A stretch of 64,000 nt of DNA from Streptomyces phaeofaciens. GTDB lineage: Bacteria; Actinomycetota; Actinomycetes; Streptomycetales; Streptomycetaceae. Positions within the stretch are counted from its first letter, which is position 1, and the number at the start of each line of letters is the position of its first letter. Positions 27,014-36,075 of the stretch are shown here, one piece after another. Location of the stretch: NCBI RefSeq assembly GCF_014648915.1, contig NZ_BMSA01000006.1, positions 62,001 through 126,000 on the forward strand. Direction: 5' to 3'. Position numbers and translations under genes: made by a program. Under the pieces are notes generated by a model. The model worked only from the letters and a program-made list of their open reading frames with translations. It had not been told where the DNA came from and made no database searches.

Positions 27014-28822
27014 ATGGAGAAGCTGGGTCCAGGGGACCCTCAGCGGATCGGCGCCTACCGGCTGCTGGGCCGGCTGGGGGCGGGCGGGATGGGGCAGGTC
27101 TACCTCGCCCGCTCGGACCGCGGCCGGACCGTCGCGGTGAAGCTGGTGCGGCCGGAACTGTCGGCCCGGGAGGAGTTCCGGGCACGGTTCCGGCACGAGG
27201 TGCGCAGCGCCCAGCGGGTCGGCGGGTACTGGACCGCCCCGGTGCTCGACGCGGACACCGAGGCCGCCGTGCCCTGGGTCGCCACCGGCTATGTCGCCGG
27301 GCCGAGCCTCCAGCAGGTCGTCGGCGCGGACTACGGCCCGCTGCCCGAGCGGTCGGTGCGCATCCTCGCCGCCGGCCTCGCGCACGCGCTCACCAACATC
27401 CACGCCGCCGGGATCGTCCACCGCGACCTCAAGCCGTCCAATGTGATGCTCACCATCGAGGGGCCCCGGGTCATCGACTTCGGGGTGGCGCGGGCGCTGG
27501 ACTCGGTGTCCGAGACCGGTCTCACCATGACCGGCGAGGTGATCGGCTCACCCGGCTTCATGGCGCCCGAGCAGGTGCGCGGCGAGGTGATCACCCCGGC
27601 CGGCGACATCTTCTGCCTGGGCTCCGTCCTCGCCTACGCCGCCACCGGCACCCTGCCCTTCGGTGGCACCGAGAGCGGAGTGCACGCCCTGCTCCTGCGC
27701 ATCGCCGAGCAGGAGCCCGACCTCGGCCGGGTCCCCGAGGGCATCGCCGACCTGGTCCGCGCCTGCCTGCGCAAGGACCCGGCCGACCGGCCGTCGCTCG
27801 CCTGGATCCTGGAGCGGACGGGCGTCCAGGACACCGTCTCCGACGGCCACTCCCGGGACCCCTGGCTGCCGGGCGCGCTGGTCGCCCAGCTCGGGCGGCA
27901 CGCCGTACGGCTGCTGGACGCGGAGGACCCGGACGGCCCGCCCGAGCACGGCGGCCGACGCGGCGACGACCCGTTCGACGGCCGCGGCCGCACGGCGGTC
28001 GCCCCGCAGCCGCCGGTACCGGCCGCCCCGCCGGCCGGCGTCCCGCATCCGGCGTACGGCCACCCGCAGCAGCATCCGCAGCCGGCCGCACCCTTCGGCC
28101 ACGGCCACCCGCAGCAGTATCCGCAAGCGCACTCCGCCCCCTGGCCGACGGCGCCCGCCGCGCCCCACCCGTACAACCCCTACGCCCAGGACCCGGCCGG
28201 GCCGTACGGCGGCCCCCCGGAGCCGTACCGCCCCGAGCCCGGACCGCCCGAGGAGCCGGAGCCGCCGCGCCGCAGCCGCCGTACCACCGCGCTGCTCGTC
28301 GTGATCGCGGTGATCGTGGCGGTCGCGGCCGGCGGCTCGGTGTACGCCTACCTTCAGGGCGACGGCGAGGCCACCACCGCCGAGCCGACCGGCGGGAGCA
28401 GCTCGGCGGCACCCTCCCCGAGCCCGGCGGAACCCTCCGCCGGCGACACGGAGTCACCGTCCCCGAGCCCCGGCGGAAAGGGCGTGGTCCCGGCGGACTA
28501 CCTCGGCACCTGGACCACCACCATCGACAACGAGACCGGCAAGAACACCCGCCGGCTCACCTTCACCCAGGGCGAGGTGGGCGACGCGGTCCTCACCCTG
28601 GTCGCCGACGGCGACTCGTACCACTGCGAGTTCACCGCGGAGCTGGCCGAACGGCCGGCGGCCAAGGGCCCGCTGGAGATCGGCCCGTCCACCGTCACCA
28701 CCGGCGAACCCCTCTCCTCCTGCACCCCGGGCGCCGCCACCGAGGTCACCCTGCGGTCCGACGGCAGCCTGGAGCGCGTGAACGAGAGCACCGGGGAGAA
28801 GCTGACCTACACCCGCCGGTGA
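27014..28822 (+). CDS. Membrane Ser/Thr protein kinase
   Basis: This 602-residue PknB-like kinase shows the Gly-loop GAGGMG (22-27), catalytic Lys43, HRDLKPSN (136-143), DFG (155-157) and the activation segment ending in MAPE. After the kinase domain (to about 275) comes a long Pro/His/Tyr-rich linker, one membrane helix (about 424-446) and a Ser/Pro-rich stalk. The outer domain of about 105 residues is lipocalin-like (DYLGTWTTTIDNETGKNTRRLTF) and carries two Cys. No PASTA repeats are present. The start follows GGAGAAGGTGGGG. Confidence 0.93.
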   Translation: MEKLGPGDPQRIGAYRLLGRLGAGGMGQVYLARSDRGRTVAVKLVRPELSAREEFRARFRHEVRSAQRVGGYWTAPVLDADTEAAVPWVATGYVAGPSLQQVVGADYGPLPERSVRILAAGLAHALTNIHAAGIVHRDLKPSNVMLTIEGPRVIDFGVARALDSVSETGLTMTGEVIGSPGFMAPEQVRGEVITPAGDIFCLGSVLAYAATGTLPFGGTESGVHALLLRIAEQEPDLGRVPEGIADLVRACLRKDPADRPSLAWILERTGVQDTVSDGHSRDPWLPGALVAQLGRHAVRLLDAEDPDGPPEHGGRRGDDPFDGRGRTAVAPQPPVPAAPPAGVPHPAYGHPQQHPQPAAPFGHGHPQQYPQAHSAPWPTAPAAPHPYNPYAQDPAGPYGGPPEPYRPEPGPPEEPEPPRRSRRTTALLVVIAVIVAVAAGGSVYAYLQGDGEATTAEPTGGSSSAAPSPSPAEPSAGDTESPSPSPGGKGVVPADYLGTWTTTIDNETGKNTRRLTFTQGEVGDAVLTLVADGDSYHCEFTAELAERPAAKGPLEIGPSTVTTGEPLSSCTPGAATEVTLRSDGSLERVNESTGEKLTYTRR

Positions 28823-28844
28823 ACGGCCGCCCCGCCGGAGCGCG

Positions 28845-29597
28845 TCACCTCGGCTCCGGCGGGCGCTGGCGCGGCATGTTCGGCCGGGCGTTCGCCCCGG
28901 GGGGCATCGGGAACCGCCCCGTCCCCCCGGCCCCGTCGCCGCGCCCTCCGGACCCCACGGCCGCCTGGATCCCCAGTGGTGCCGATCCGGTGCGGAACTC
29001 CACCATCCAGTCCGCGGTCTCCGTCCGCACCAGCTCGGTCACGTCCTCGGAGAACCTCCGCAGCACCCCCAGACACCGCTCCGCCGCCTCGCTGGCCGTG
29101 CCGTCCGCCGGCCCCAGCACCTCGCGCACACTCTCCGACGCCCAGTCGAACTGGAGCACCTGGAGTCTGCGCTGCACCGCCTGCGCCGTCGCCACGTCCC
29201 GCATCCACCCGGACGTCACCCCGAAGAACCGGTCCACCGCCAGACACGCCACCGCGATCAGCAGCGCCAGATACCCCCACGGCGCCACCCCGCCCATCAC
29301 CCCGGTCAGATCCAGCAGGGGCAGCCCCGCCCCGCACACCGCACCCGCCGCCGCCCCGCCGCGCAGCGCCCGCGCGCCCCGCCGCTTCCACACCCGGTCG
29401 GCGAGATACCAGGCCGCCGTCCGAAGCGCCCCGCACTCCACCCACCGGTACAGCTCGTCCAGCCGCTCCGCCGGCTCGCCCCAGTCCCCGAGCGGGAACG
29501 CCCGCCCGGTCAGATCGCCCGGCCGCAACCCGGCCGCGCCCTCGCCCCGCCCGTCCTGAGGCGGGCCCTCGGGCTGCATCTCCGGCTGCTGACCCAC
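28845..29597 (-). CDS. SLATT-domain membrane protein
   Basis: This 250-residue protein has two adjacent hydrophobic helices (about residues 80-125), then CLAVDRFFGVTSGWMRDVATAQAVQRRL, which matches the SLATT family (SMODS and SLOG-associating two-TM effector). The rest is a helical cytoplasmic part and a Pro/Gly-rich tail. SLATT proteins are proposed pore-forming effectors of nucleotide-signalling defence systems, but no SMODS or SLOG gene is adjacent here. GTG 29597 has GGAG 7 bases upstream; ATG 29579 is an alternative. It converges on the kinase gene. Confidence 0.72.
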   Translation of the reverse strand: MGQQPEMQPEGPPQDGRGEGAAGLRPGDLTGRAFPLGDWGEPAERLDELYRWVECGALRTAAWYLADRVWKRRGARALRGGAAAGAVCGAGLPLLDLTGVMGGVAPWGYLALLIAVACLAVDRFFGVTSGWMRDVATAQAVQRRLQVLQFDWASESVREVLGPADGTASEAAERCLGVLRRFSEDVTELVRTETADWMVEFRTGSAPLGIQAAVGSGGRGDGAGGTGRFPMPPGANARPNMPRQRPPEPR

Positions 29598-29887
29598 CCG
29601 GCACTCCCTACTGATCCCGACCGAACACGAACGGTGACGCCGCGTCGATGTCCGCGTGACGTCCGATGACACCGATGCTGCTGATGCGCCGGATCCTTCC
29701 TACCGCCCAATGGGTGGCGAAGAAGAAGGTTTCGCCTGCTTTCCGCCCGGAAGTGGGCCTTGATCAGGTATACGCCTCACGGCAAACTCACTCGAAAGAG
29801 TGCTGGGGCGACACCCGCACAGACCACGTAGGCTCGTGCCAGGCGGGAAAACCCGCCCCCGACGGCGGTACGGAACAGGAGCTGATC

Positions 29888-30226
29888 GTGATTCCCGGTG
29901 GTGGCCAGCCCAACATGCAGCAGCTGCTCCAGCAGGCCCAGAAGATGCAGCAGGACCTGGCCCGTGCCCAGGAGGAACTGGCGAACACCGAGGTCGGCGG
30001 GCAGGCGGGCGGCGGCCTGGTGGAGGCCACGGTGACCGGCTCCGGCGAACTGCGCGCCCTGCGTATCGACCCCAAGGCGGTGGACCCGGAGGACACCGAG
30101 ACCCTCGCCGACCTGATCGTCGCGGCCGTCCACGCGGCCAACGAGAACGCGCAGACCCTTCAGCAGCAGAAGCTCGGTCCGCTGGCCCAGGGCCTGGGCG
30201 GCGGCATTCCGGGCCTGCCTTTCTAA
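29888..30226 (+). CDS. YbaB/EbfC nucleoid-associated protein
   Basis: This 112-residue DNA-binding protein contains [22 protein letters not shown] (first helix) and a beta hairpin [18 protein letters not shown] typical of YbaB/EbfC. It binds DNA as a dimer and is nearly always next to recR, as here. The GTG start is supported by AGGAG 9 bases upstream. The upstream 290 bases hold a short hairpin with a GAAA loop, but no clear promoter. Confidence 0.93.
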   Translation: MIPGGGQPNMQQLLQQAQKMQQDLARAQEELANTEVGGQAGGGLVEATVTGSGELRALRIDPKAVDPEDTETLADLIVAAVHAANENAQTLQQQKLGPLAQGLGGGIPGLPF

Positions 30227-30286
30227 GACCGGCCCCGGCCAACTACCGTACGTACTGCAAGGAACCCCAGGAAGGACGGCAGTCCG

Positions 30287-30886
30287 TTGTACGAAGGCGT
30301 GGTCCAGGACCTCATCGACGAGCTGGGGCGGCTGCCCGGCGTCGGTCCCAAGAGCGCGCAGCGGATCGCCTTCCACATCCTCCAGGCGGAACCGACCGAC
30401 GTACGGCGCCTCGCGCAGGCCCTGATGGAGGTCAAGGCGAGAGTCCGCTTCTGCGCGACCTGCGGAAACGTCGCGCAGGAGGAACTGTGCGGCATCTGCC
30501 GCGACCCGCGCCGCGACCTCTCCGTCATCTGCGTGGTCGAGGAGCCGAAGGACGTCGTGGCGATCGAGCGGACCCGTGAGTTCCGCGGCCGCTACCACGT
30601 CCTGGGCGGAGCGATCAGCCCGATCGAGGGCGTCGGCCCGGACGACCTGCGGATCAGGGAACTCCTCGCGCGTCTGGCGGACGGCACGGTCACGGAACTG
30701 ATCCTGGCCACGGACCCGAACCTGGAGGGCGAGGCCACGGCGACGTACCTCGCCCGCATGATCAAGCCCATGGGCCTGAAGGTCACCCGCCTGGCCAGCG
30801 GCCTCCCGGTGGGTGGCGACCTGGAATACGCGGACGAGGTCACCCTCGGCCGCGCCTTCGAGGGGAGACGACTCCTAGATGTCTGA
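30287..30886 (+). CDS. recR: Recombination protein RecR
   Basis: This 199-residue recombination mediator works with RecO/RecF to load RecA at gaps. It shows the helix-hairpin-helix ([24 protein letters not shown]), a four-Cys zinc finger (CATCGN, then CGIC) and the Toprim domain ([21 protein letters not shown]). The start is TTG 30287 with AGGAAGG upstream. It is likely co-transcribed with ybaB (60 bases apart) and overlaps the DUF5063 gene by 8 bases. Confidence 0.97.
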   Translation: MYEGVVQDLIDELGRLPGVGPKSAQRIAFHILQAEPTDVRRLAQALMEVKARVRFCATCGNVAQEELCGICRDPRRDLSVICVVEEPKDVVAIERTREFRGRYHVLGGAISPIEGVGPDDLRIRELLARLADGTVTELILATDPNLEGEATATYLARMIKPMGLKVTRLASGLPVGGDLEYADEVTLGRAFEGRRLLDV

Positions 30887-31538
30887 CGCCACGCTGCACG
30901 CGACCGAACAGAACCCGGACGACTTCGCGGTCCAGATCGCGGACCAGGTGGAGAGCTTCCTGGTCGCGGTGACGGAGGTAGCGAAGGGCGACGAACCGGG
31001 CTCCGCCGTTCCGTTCCTCCTCCTGGAGGTCTCCCAGCTCCTGCTGGCCGGCGGCCGCCTCGGCGCCCACGAGGACATCGTTCCCGACGAGCGGTACGAG
31101 CCCGACCCGGGCTTCGAGCCGGACGTGGACGAACTCCGCGAGAACCTGGCCCGTCTCCTTGACCCGGTGGACGTCTACTCGGAGGTCTTCGACCCCTACG
31201 AGCCGCGCAAGGCGCCCGTGCCGGCCCGGATCTCCGACGACCTCGCCGACGTCATCGCCGACCTGCGCCACGGCATGGTCCACTACCGCGCGGGCCGCAC
31301 CACGGAGGCCCTGTGGTGGTGGCAGTTCTCCTACTTCTCCAACTGGGGCACCACCGCCTCGGCCACCCTGCGGGCCCTGCACTCCGTGCTGGCCCACATC
31401 CGCCTCGACCAGCCCCTGGAAGAACTCGACGGCCTCGACACCGACCAGGACATGGTGGGCGACGACACCCTGGAGTTCGAGGCGGGCAAGGTCATGGCGG
31501 AGGAGATCGGCGAACAGCTGGGCCTGGGCCGGGGCTAG
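30879..31538 (+). CDS. DUF5063 family protein
   Basis: This 219-residue acidic, helical protein matches DUF5063, an actinobacterial family usually found after recR, with unknown function. Aromatic-rich [27 protein letters not shown] is its hallmark. Its ATG lies inside the recR end, so it is translated with RecR and may have an accessory DNA-repair role by association only. A strong terminator follows at 31557. Confidence 0.88.
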   Translation: MSDATLHATEQNPDDFAVQIADQVESFLVAVTEVAKGDEPGSAVPFLLLEVSQLLLAGGRLGAHEDIVPDERYEPDPGFEPDVDELRENLARLLDPVDVYSEVFDPYEPRKAPVPARISDDLADVIADLRHGMVHYRAGRTTEALWWWQFSYFSNWGTTASATLRALHSVLAHIRLDQPLEELDGLDTDQDMVGDDTLEFEAGKVMAEEIGEQLGLGRG

Positions 31539-31556
31539 GGGACGCGACACTCTGTG

Positions 31557-31584
31557 GGCGGTGACCGCGAGGCCGGTCACCGCC
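31557..31584 (+). terminator. Terminator of the ybaB-recR-DUF5063 operon
   Basis: GGCGGTGACC (31557-31566) pairs perfectly with 31575-31584 around an 8-base loop, followed by TTCGTCGTT. It lies 18 bases after the stop. Confidence 0.85.
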
Positions 31585-31599
31585 TTCGTCGTTCCCCGG

Positions 31600-31625
31600 C
31601 GGGGGTGTAGCCGGCTACACCCCCG
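31600..31625. promoter_or_regulatory. 26-bp perfect palindrome
   Basis: Bases 31600-31625 are fully self-complementary with no spacer; the centre is GGTGTAGCCGGCTACACC. It lies 91 bases ahead of the small membrane-protein gene and after a separate terminator, so an operator is more likely than a second terminator. A shorter inverted repeat (GGGAG/CTCCC) follows at about 31630. Confidence 0.6.
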
Positions 31626-31715
31626 GTCCGGGAGTGCGCTCCCTCGTCCGCGCGGGGCGGGGACGGGATCGTTGATCTCGTCAGCACGTCCCGCCGCACG
31701 CAAGGAAACGCAACC

Positions 31716-31904
31716 GTGAAGACCCTGCTCTCCTCCCGCCCCGTCCTGTGGTTCCTCTTCCTCTTCAACCTGGCCGTCGCCGCCGTCGCGCCCTTCGCGG
31801 TCGACGGGACCCAGGCGGTGGCGACCGCCGCGGGAATGGGGGTCGTCTCGCTCGGTGCCGGGGTCGGCCTGCTGCGGGACCGGGGGAAGCGGGTGTCCGG
31901 CTGA
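31716..31904 (+). CDS. Small two-helix membrane protein
   Basis: This 62-residue protein has hydrophobic segments PVLWFLFLFNLAVAAVAPFAV and ATAAGMGVVSLGAGVGLL, then a basic C-terminus. The GTG start follows AAGGAAAC. I do not recognise the family. It precedes the exported SnoaL-like protein by 108 bases. Codon use is normal for the window, which supports a real gene. Confidence 0.65.
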   Translation: MKTLLSSRPVLWFLFLFNLAVAAVAPFAVDGTQAVATAAGMGVVSLGAGVGLLRDRGKRVSG

Positions 31905-32012
31905 GAATTGGAGCGGTCTTGTACCTGCGCTGTACGACGGCTGCACGGGCGCTGGCCGGCCGAACGCGAATCTTGGGTCATCCCAACCAGCACCATCCGC
32001 ACAGGAGTTGCG

Positions 32013-32510
32013 ATGACCCGCAAGACCCGCATACGCGCCGCTCTCGTCACCGCCACCGCCCTCGTCACCGCCGCCACGGTGACCGTCGGGGTCGGCGCGG
32101 CCGGCACGGAGACCTCCCGCAAGCCCACCAAGAAGGAGATCGCCGCCCTCTTCGACGGCTGGAACGCGGCACTTCGCACCGGTGACGCCGACACGGTCGC
32201 GGACCGCTACGCCAAGGACGCGGTCCTGCTGCCCACCGTCTCGAACAAGATCCGCACCGACCGCGCCGGCATCGTCGACTACTTCGAGCACTTCCTCGCG
32301 AACAAGCCGGCCGGCCACAAGATCCGGACGGTCGTCGACGTCCTGGACAGCGACTCGGCCATCGACACCGGTGTCTACGCATTCACCCTGACCGACCCGC
32401 GGACCGGCGAGAAGCGCGTCGTCGAGGCCCGCTACACGTACGCGTACGAGAAGCGCGACGGCCGGTGGAAGATCGTCAACCACCACTCGTCGGCGATGCC
32501 GGAGAGCTGA
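32013..32510 (+). CDS. Secreted SnoaL-like / SgcJ-EcaC family protein
   Basis: This 165-residue protein begins with a signal peptide (basic MTRKTRIR, then a hydrophobic stretch ending near VGVGAAG). It continues with an NTF2-like cone fold: IAALFDGWNAALRTGDADTVADRYAKDAVLLPT and VVEARYTYAYEKRDGRWKIVNHHSSAMP. This is the SgcJ/EcaC/DUF4440 group, which has no settled function. ATG 32013 follows AGGAG. It converges on a histidine-kinase gene across a 9-bp tandem repeat. Confidence 0.85.
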   Translation: MTRKTRIRAALVTATALVTAATVTVGVGAAGTETSRKPTKKEIAALFDGWNAALRTGDADTVADRYAKDAVLLPTVSNKIRTDRAGIVDYFEHFLANKPAGHKIRTVVDVLDSDSAIDTGVYAFTLTDPRTGEKRVVEARYTYAYEKRDGRWKIVNHHSSAMPES

Positions 32511-32549
32511 TCCGCCAGATCCGCCTGATCGGCCAGATCGGCCAGATCA
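32505..32549. repeat. 9-bp tandem repeats between convergent genes
   Basis: Five 9-base units (consensus GCCAGATCG) run from 32505 to 32549. They cover the stop codons of both convergent genes (32510 on +, 32547 on -). Confidence 0.75.
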
Positions 32550-33908
32550 GCTTGTGCGGGGCGCTGCCCGGAGGGTGATGCGCACGCACAGGCCGCCGCC
32601 GGGAGCGTCCGCCAGCGCCACCGTCCCGCCGTCGTCCGTCACCAGCTGCTTGACGACGGCGAGGCCGAGCCCGGAGCCGGACCGCCCGGTGAGGCCCTGG
32701 CCGCGCCAGAAGCGGTCGAAGGCGCGGGGCTTCTCCGCGTCCGACATGCCCGGTCCCTCGTCGAGGACCGACAGCACCACCTTGTCGCCCCGGGACTCCG
32801 TCCGGACGGTGATCGCCGCGCCGTCCGGGGAGACCTCCAGGGCGTTCGAGAGCACGTTGTCCAGCACCTGGTCCAGATGGCCGGGGCTGGCCAGCACGGA
32901 CGGCCGGTCGTCGGCACTCCCCCTGAGCGCGATGGTGACTCCGCGCTCGTCGGCGGCCGGTCTCCACACCGACAGACGTTCCGTCACGATGTCGGTCAGC
33001 GGCAGCGGTTCGGCCGCCGTGACCTTCGCCTCGGCCCGGGCCAGCACCAGCAGTCCGCTGACCAGCCGGCTCATCCGGACCACCTCGGCGGTGGCCTGTT
33101 CCACGTCCTCGCGCACGAACTCGTCGTCGACGCCGTCCGCGATGTTGTCCAGGGACAGCCGCAGCGCGGTGAGCGGGGTGCGCAGCTGGTGGGAGGCGTC
33201 CGCGACGAAGATGCGCTGCGAGGCGATCAGGGTGTCCAGGCGCTCGCCCGCCGCGTTGAGGGTGCGGGCCAGGGTCCGAGTCTCCTGGGGGCCGGTCACG
33301 GGGGAGCGGGCCGTGAGGTCGCCGTCGCTGAACTTGCTCGCCATGTCGTTGAGCTGGCGCAGGGGGCGGGTGATACGGCGGGCGACGACCGCGCCGATCA
33401 GCGCCGCCACACCGAGCACCGCCACCGCGAGGCCCGCCCGGAATCCCCAGATCGTCCACAGCCTGTGGGTGAGTCCGGAGGTGGAGTACACGATCCGTAC
33501 GGCACCGACGACCCGGCCGTCGTCCTTCGCGGGCACGGTGATCACCAGCTCGGGGCCCCAGATGACGTCCGAGCCCCAGTCGGTGGTCGGCTCTCCCCGG
33601 TCCAGGGCCTTCGCCAGGGCCGCGTCCCGCGCGGGACGCGGGACGTCCGCCGCGCAACCGGCGCCGGCGGTGGCCTGGACCTCGTCGTGGGTCTCCTCGG
33701 CGTAGGCGGCGGCCATCCGCTCCAGCGCCTGGCAGGAGGCGGTGTCGCCGTTGGCCAGCAGCAGCGCCATGGTGGTCGCCTCGCGCTGCACGGACACCTC
33801 GGTGTCCCCGCGGAGCTGGGCGGTGAGCGTGAAGGCCACCGGCACGGTGAACAGGCCGATCGCCACGGCGACCAGCAGCACATAGCTGCGGATGAGCTGT
33901 TTGATCAC
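32547..33908 (-). CDS. OmpR-partner sensor histidine kinase
   Basis: This 453-residue classical sensor kinase has TM1 (YVLLVAVAIGLFTVPVAF), an extracytoplasmic domain of about 120 residues with two Cys (SCQALER, GAGCAADV), TM2, HAMP (RRITRPLRQLNDMASKF), HisKA with His240 (ADASHQLRTPLTAL), and HATPase_c (LDNVLSNALEVSP, DEGPGM, GSGLGLAVVKQL). The GTG overlaps the response-regulator stop by 4 bases. The two Cys suggest a disulfide-stabilised sensor. The signal is unknown. Confidence 0.92.
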   Translation of the reverse strand: MIKQLIRSYVLLVAVAIGLFTVPVAFTLTAQLRGDTEVSVQREATTMALLLANGDTASCQALERMAAAYAEETHDEVQATAGAGCAADVPRPARDAALAKALDRGEPTTDWGSDVIWGPELVITVPAKDDGRVVGAVRIVYSTSGLTHRLWTIWGFRAGLAVAVLGVAALIGAVVARRITRPLRQLNDMASKFSDGDLTARSPVTGPQETRTLARTLNAAGERLDTLIASQRIFVADASHQLRTPLTALRLSLDNIADGVDDEFVREDVEQATAEVVRMSRLVSGLLVLARAEAKVTAAEPLPLTDIVTERLSVWRPAADERGVTIALRGSADDRPSVLASPGHLDQVLDNVLSNALEVSPDGAAITVRTESRGDKVVLSVLDEGPGMSDAEKPRAFDRFWRGQGLTGRSGSGLGLAVVKQLVTDDGGTVALADAPGGGLCVRITLRAAPRTS

Positions 33909-34609
33909 GGCGTGGTGCCGTTCCCCTCTGGGGCGCTGTTCACGATCTCCAGGCGGAAGCCGACACCGCGTACCGCCTCGACGGTGACCACCCCGGCGAG
34001 CTTTCGCCGCAGCGCCGCCACGTGCACGTCCAGGGTCTTCGTGGGGCCGAACCAGTTCGCGTCCCAGACCGCTTCCATGATCTGCTCGCGCGACATCAGC
34101 GCGCCCGGCTCCTCGGTGAGGAAGGACAGCAGGTCGTACTCCTTCGGCGCGAGGGCGATCTCCTCGCCGTCCACATGGACGCGGGCCGCCTTGCGGTCGA
34201 CGGTGAGCCGGGCGCCGTAGCGGTCGGCGCCACCGCCGGCCTCCTGCGGGGTGCGCGGCCTGGCGCGCCGCATCACGGCCCGTATCCGCGCGATGACCTC
34301 CCGCACCCCGAAGGGCTTGGAGACGTAGTCGTCCGCGCCCAGTTCCAGGCCGACGACCCGGTCCGTCTCGTCGCTGCGCGCGCTGATCACGATGATCGGT
34401 ATGTCGCCGCGCCCGCGCAGCGCCTTGCAGACGTCCAGTCCGTCGGTGTCGGGCAGGCCCAGGTCCAGGAGGACGACGTCGTACGGGCCGGGGTGGGCCA
34501 GGGCGGCGGCGCCCGTGGTGACCCATTCGACCTCGAAGCCGTAGCGCTTCAGTCCGCGTCGGAGCGACTCGGCGACGGGCTCGTCGTCTTCCACCAGGAG
34601 TACTCGCAC
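33905..34609 (-). CDS. OmpR-family response regulator
   Basis: This 234-residue regulator has a receiver domain (VEDDEP pocket, Asp49 in VVLLDLGLPDTDG, Lys in VSKPFGV) and a winged-helix Trans_reg_C domain (EEIALAPKEYDLLSFLTEEPGALMSREQIMEAVW, then TLDVHVAALRRKL). GTG 34609 is set by domain alignment. No Shine-Dalgarno is visible within 12 bases, so it may be leaderless. It is divergent from lysC and coupled to its kinase. Confidence 0.92.
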   Translation of the reverse strand: MRVLLVEDDEPVAESLRRGLKRYGFEVEWVTTGAAALAHPGPYDVVLLDLGLPDTDGLDVCKALRGRGDIPIIVISARSDETDRVVGLELGADDYVSKPFGVREVIARIRAVMRRARPRTPQEAGGGADRYGARLTVDRKAARVHVDGEEIALAPKEYDLLSFLTEEPGALMSREQIMEAVWDANWFGPTKTLDVHVAALRRKLAGVVTVEAVRGVGFRLEIVNSAPEGNGTTP

Positions 34610-34803
34610 AGGCGAACGATAGTGCTTGAAACTTAATTCACAGCTATCACTTCCGCTTCCCGGGGAAGGGAGTCCTCGGGCGGGCGTCCGGCACATCTCA
34701 CGATGCGGTACTCGGGGGGTGGTTCCCGGGCGCTCGTTAGACTGAGCCGACCGCGGTACAACGGCGTAGGCGCGGAAAGAGACAAACTGAGCGAGGAGCG
34801 CAC

Positions 34804-36075
34804 GTGGGCCTTGTCGTGCAGAAGTACGGAGGCTCCTCCGTAGCCGATGCCGAGGGCATCAAGCGCGTCGCCAAGCGAATCGTGGAAGCGAAGAAGAACG
34901 GCCACCAGGTGGTCGTGGTCGTTTCCGCGATGGGCGACACGACGGACGAGCTGATCGATCTCGCCGAGCAGGTATCCCCGATGCCGGCCGGGCGTGAGTT
35001 CGACATGCTGCTGACCGCCGGAGAGCGGATCTCCATGGCACTGCTGGCCATGGCGATCAAAAACCTGGGCCACGAGGCCCAGAGCTTCACCGGCAGCCAG
35101 GCAGGCGTCATCACCGACTCGGTCCACAACAAAGCCCGGATCATCGATGTCACGCCGGGCCGCATCCGGGAGTCGCTGGACAAGGGCAACATCGCCATCG
35201 TCGCCGGCTTCCAGGGTGTCAGCCAGGACAAGAAGGACATCACCACGCTCGGCCGCGGTGGCAGTGACACCACGGCCGTCGCCCTCGCCGCCGCGCTCGA
35301 CGCCGAGGTCTGCGAGATCTACACCGACGTCGACGGTGTGTTCACCGCCGACCCGCGGGTGGTGAAGAAGGCCCGGAAGATCGACTGGATCGCCTTCGAG
35401 GACATGCTGGAGCTCGCCGCCTCCGGCTCCAAGGTGCTGCTCCACCGCTGTGTGGAGTACGCCCGCCGTTACAACATCCCGATCCACGTCCGGTCCAGCT
35501 TCAGCGGACTCCAGGGCACGTGGGTCAGCAGTGAGCCGATTGGGGACCAGAAGGTGGAGCAGGCCATCATCTCCGGTGTCGCGCACGACACCTCCGAGGC
35601 CAAGGTCACGGTCGTCGGTGTGCCGGACAAGCCGGGCGAGGCTGCCGCGATCTTCCGGACGATCTCGGACGCCGAGATCAACATCGACATGATCGTGCAG
35701 AACGTCTCCGCCGCCTCCACGGGCCTGACGGACATCTCCTTCACCCTCCCCAAGGCCGAGGGCCGCAAGGCCATCGACGCCCTGGAGAAGAACAAGGCGG
35801 GCATCGGCTTCGACTCGCTGCGCTACGACGACCAGATCGGCAAGATCTCCCTGGTCGGCGCCGGGATGAAGACCAACCCGGGCGTCACGGCCGACTTCTT
35901 CACGGCCCTGTCCGACGCGGGCGTGAACATCGAGCTGATCTCGACCTCCGAGATCCGTATCTCGGTCGTCACCCGCGCCGACGACGTCAACGAGGCCGTG
36001 CGCGCCGTGCACAGCGCCTTCGGACTGGACTCCGACTCCGACGAGGCCGTCGTCTACGGGGGCACCGGACGTTGA
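34804..36075 (+). CDS. lysC: Aspartate kinase
   Basis: This 423-residue enzyme phosphorylates aspartate, the first step to lysine/DAP, threonine and methionine. The kinase domain shows KYGGSSVAD (7-15), [18 protein letters not shown] and [13 protein letters not shown]. The C-terminal third holds two ACT domains ([17 protein letters not shown] and [13 protein letters not shown]) that bind feedback effectors, usually Lys plus Thr in actinobacteria. In relatives an internal start makes a separate beta subunit; GTG 35553 is a possible equivalent here. The start GTG 34804 follows GCGAGGAG. It is coupled to asd. Confidence 0.97.
   Translation: MGLVVQKYGGSSVADAEGIKRVAKRIVEAKKNGHQVVVVVSAMGDTTDELIDLAEQVSPMPAGREFDMLLTAGERISMALLAMAIKNLGHEAQSFTGSQAGVITDSVHNKARIIDVTPGRIRESLDKGNIAIVAGFQGVSQDKKDITTLGRGGSDTTAVALAAALDAEVCEIYTDVDGVFTADPRVVKKARKIDWIAFEDMLELAASGSKVLLHRCVEYARRYNIPIHVRSSFSGLQGTWVSSEPIGDQKVEQAIISGVAHDTSEAKVTVVGVPDKPGEAAAIFRTISDAEINIDMIVQNVSAASTGLTDISFTLPKAEGRKAIDALEKNKAGIGFDSLRYDDQIGKISLVGAGMKTNPGVTADFFTALSDAGVNIELISTSEIRISVVTRADDVNEAVRAVHSAFGLDSDSDEAVVYGGTGR

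Noticed and set aside
26566..29559. 997-codon + strand frame over the kinase gene
   Set aside because: It is a frame-shifted shadow of the MarR and Ser/Thr kinase genes, whose motifs are intact in the correct frame.
32547..34526. 659-codon version of the histidine kinase extending over the regulator gene
   Set aside because: The first 200 codons are an out-of-frame reading of the OmpR-type regulator. GTG 33908 with a 4-base overlap gives the normal kinase length.
34610..34803. Lysine riboswitch upstream of lysC
   Set aside because: The 194-base gap is shared with the divergent regulator and shows no extended conserved stem set. Feedback is expected through the ACT domains.
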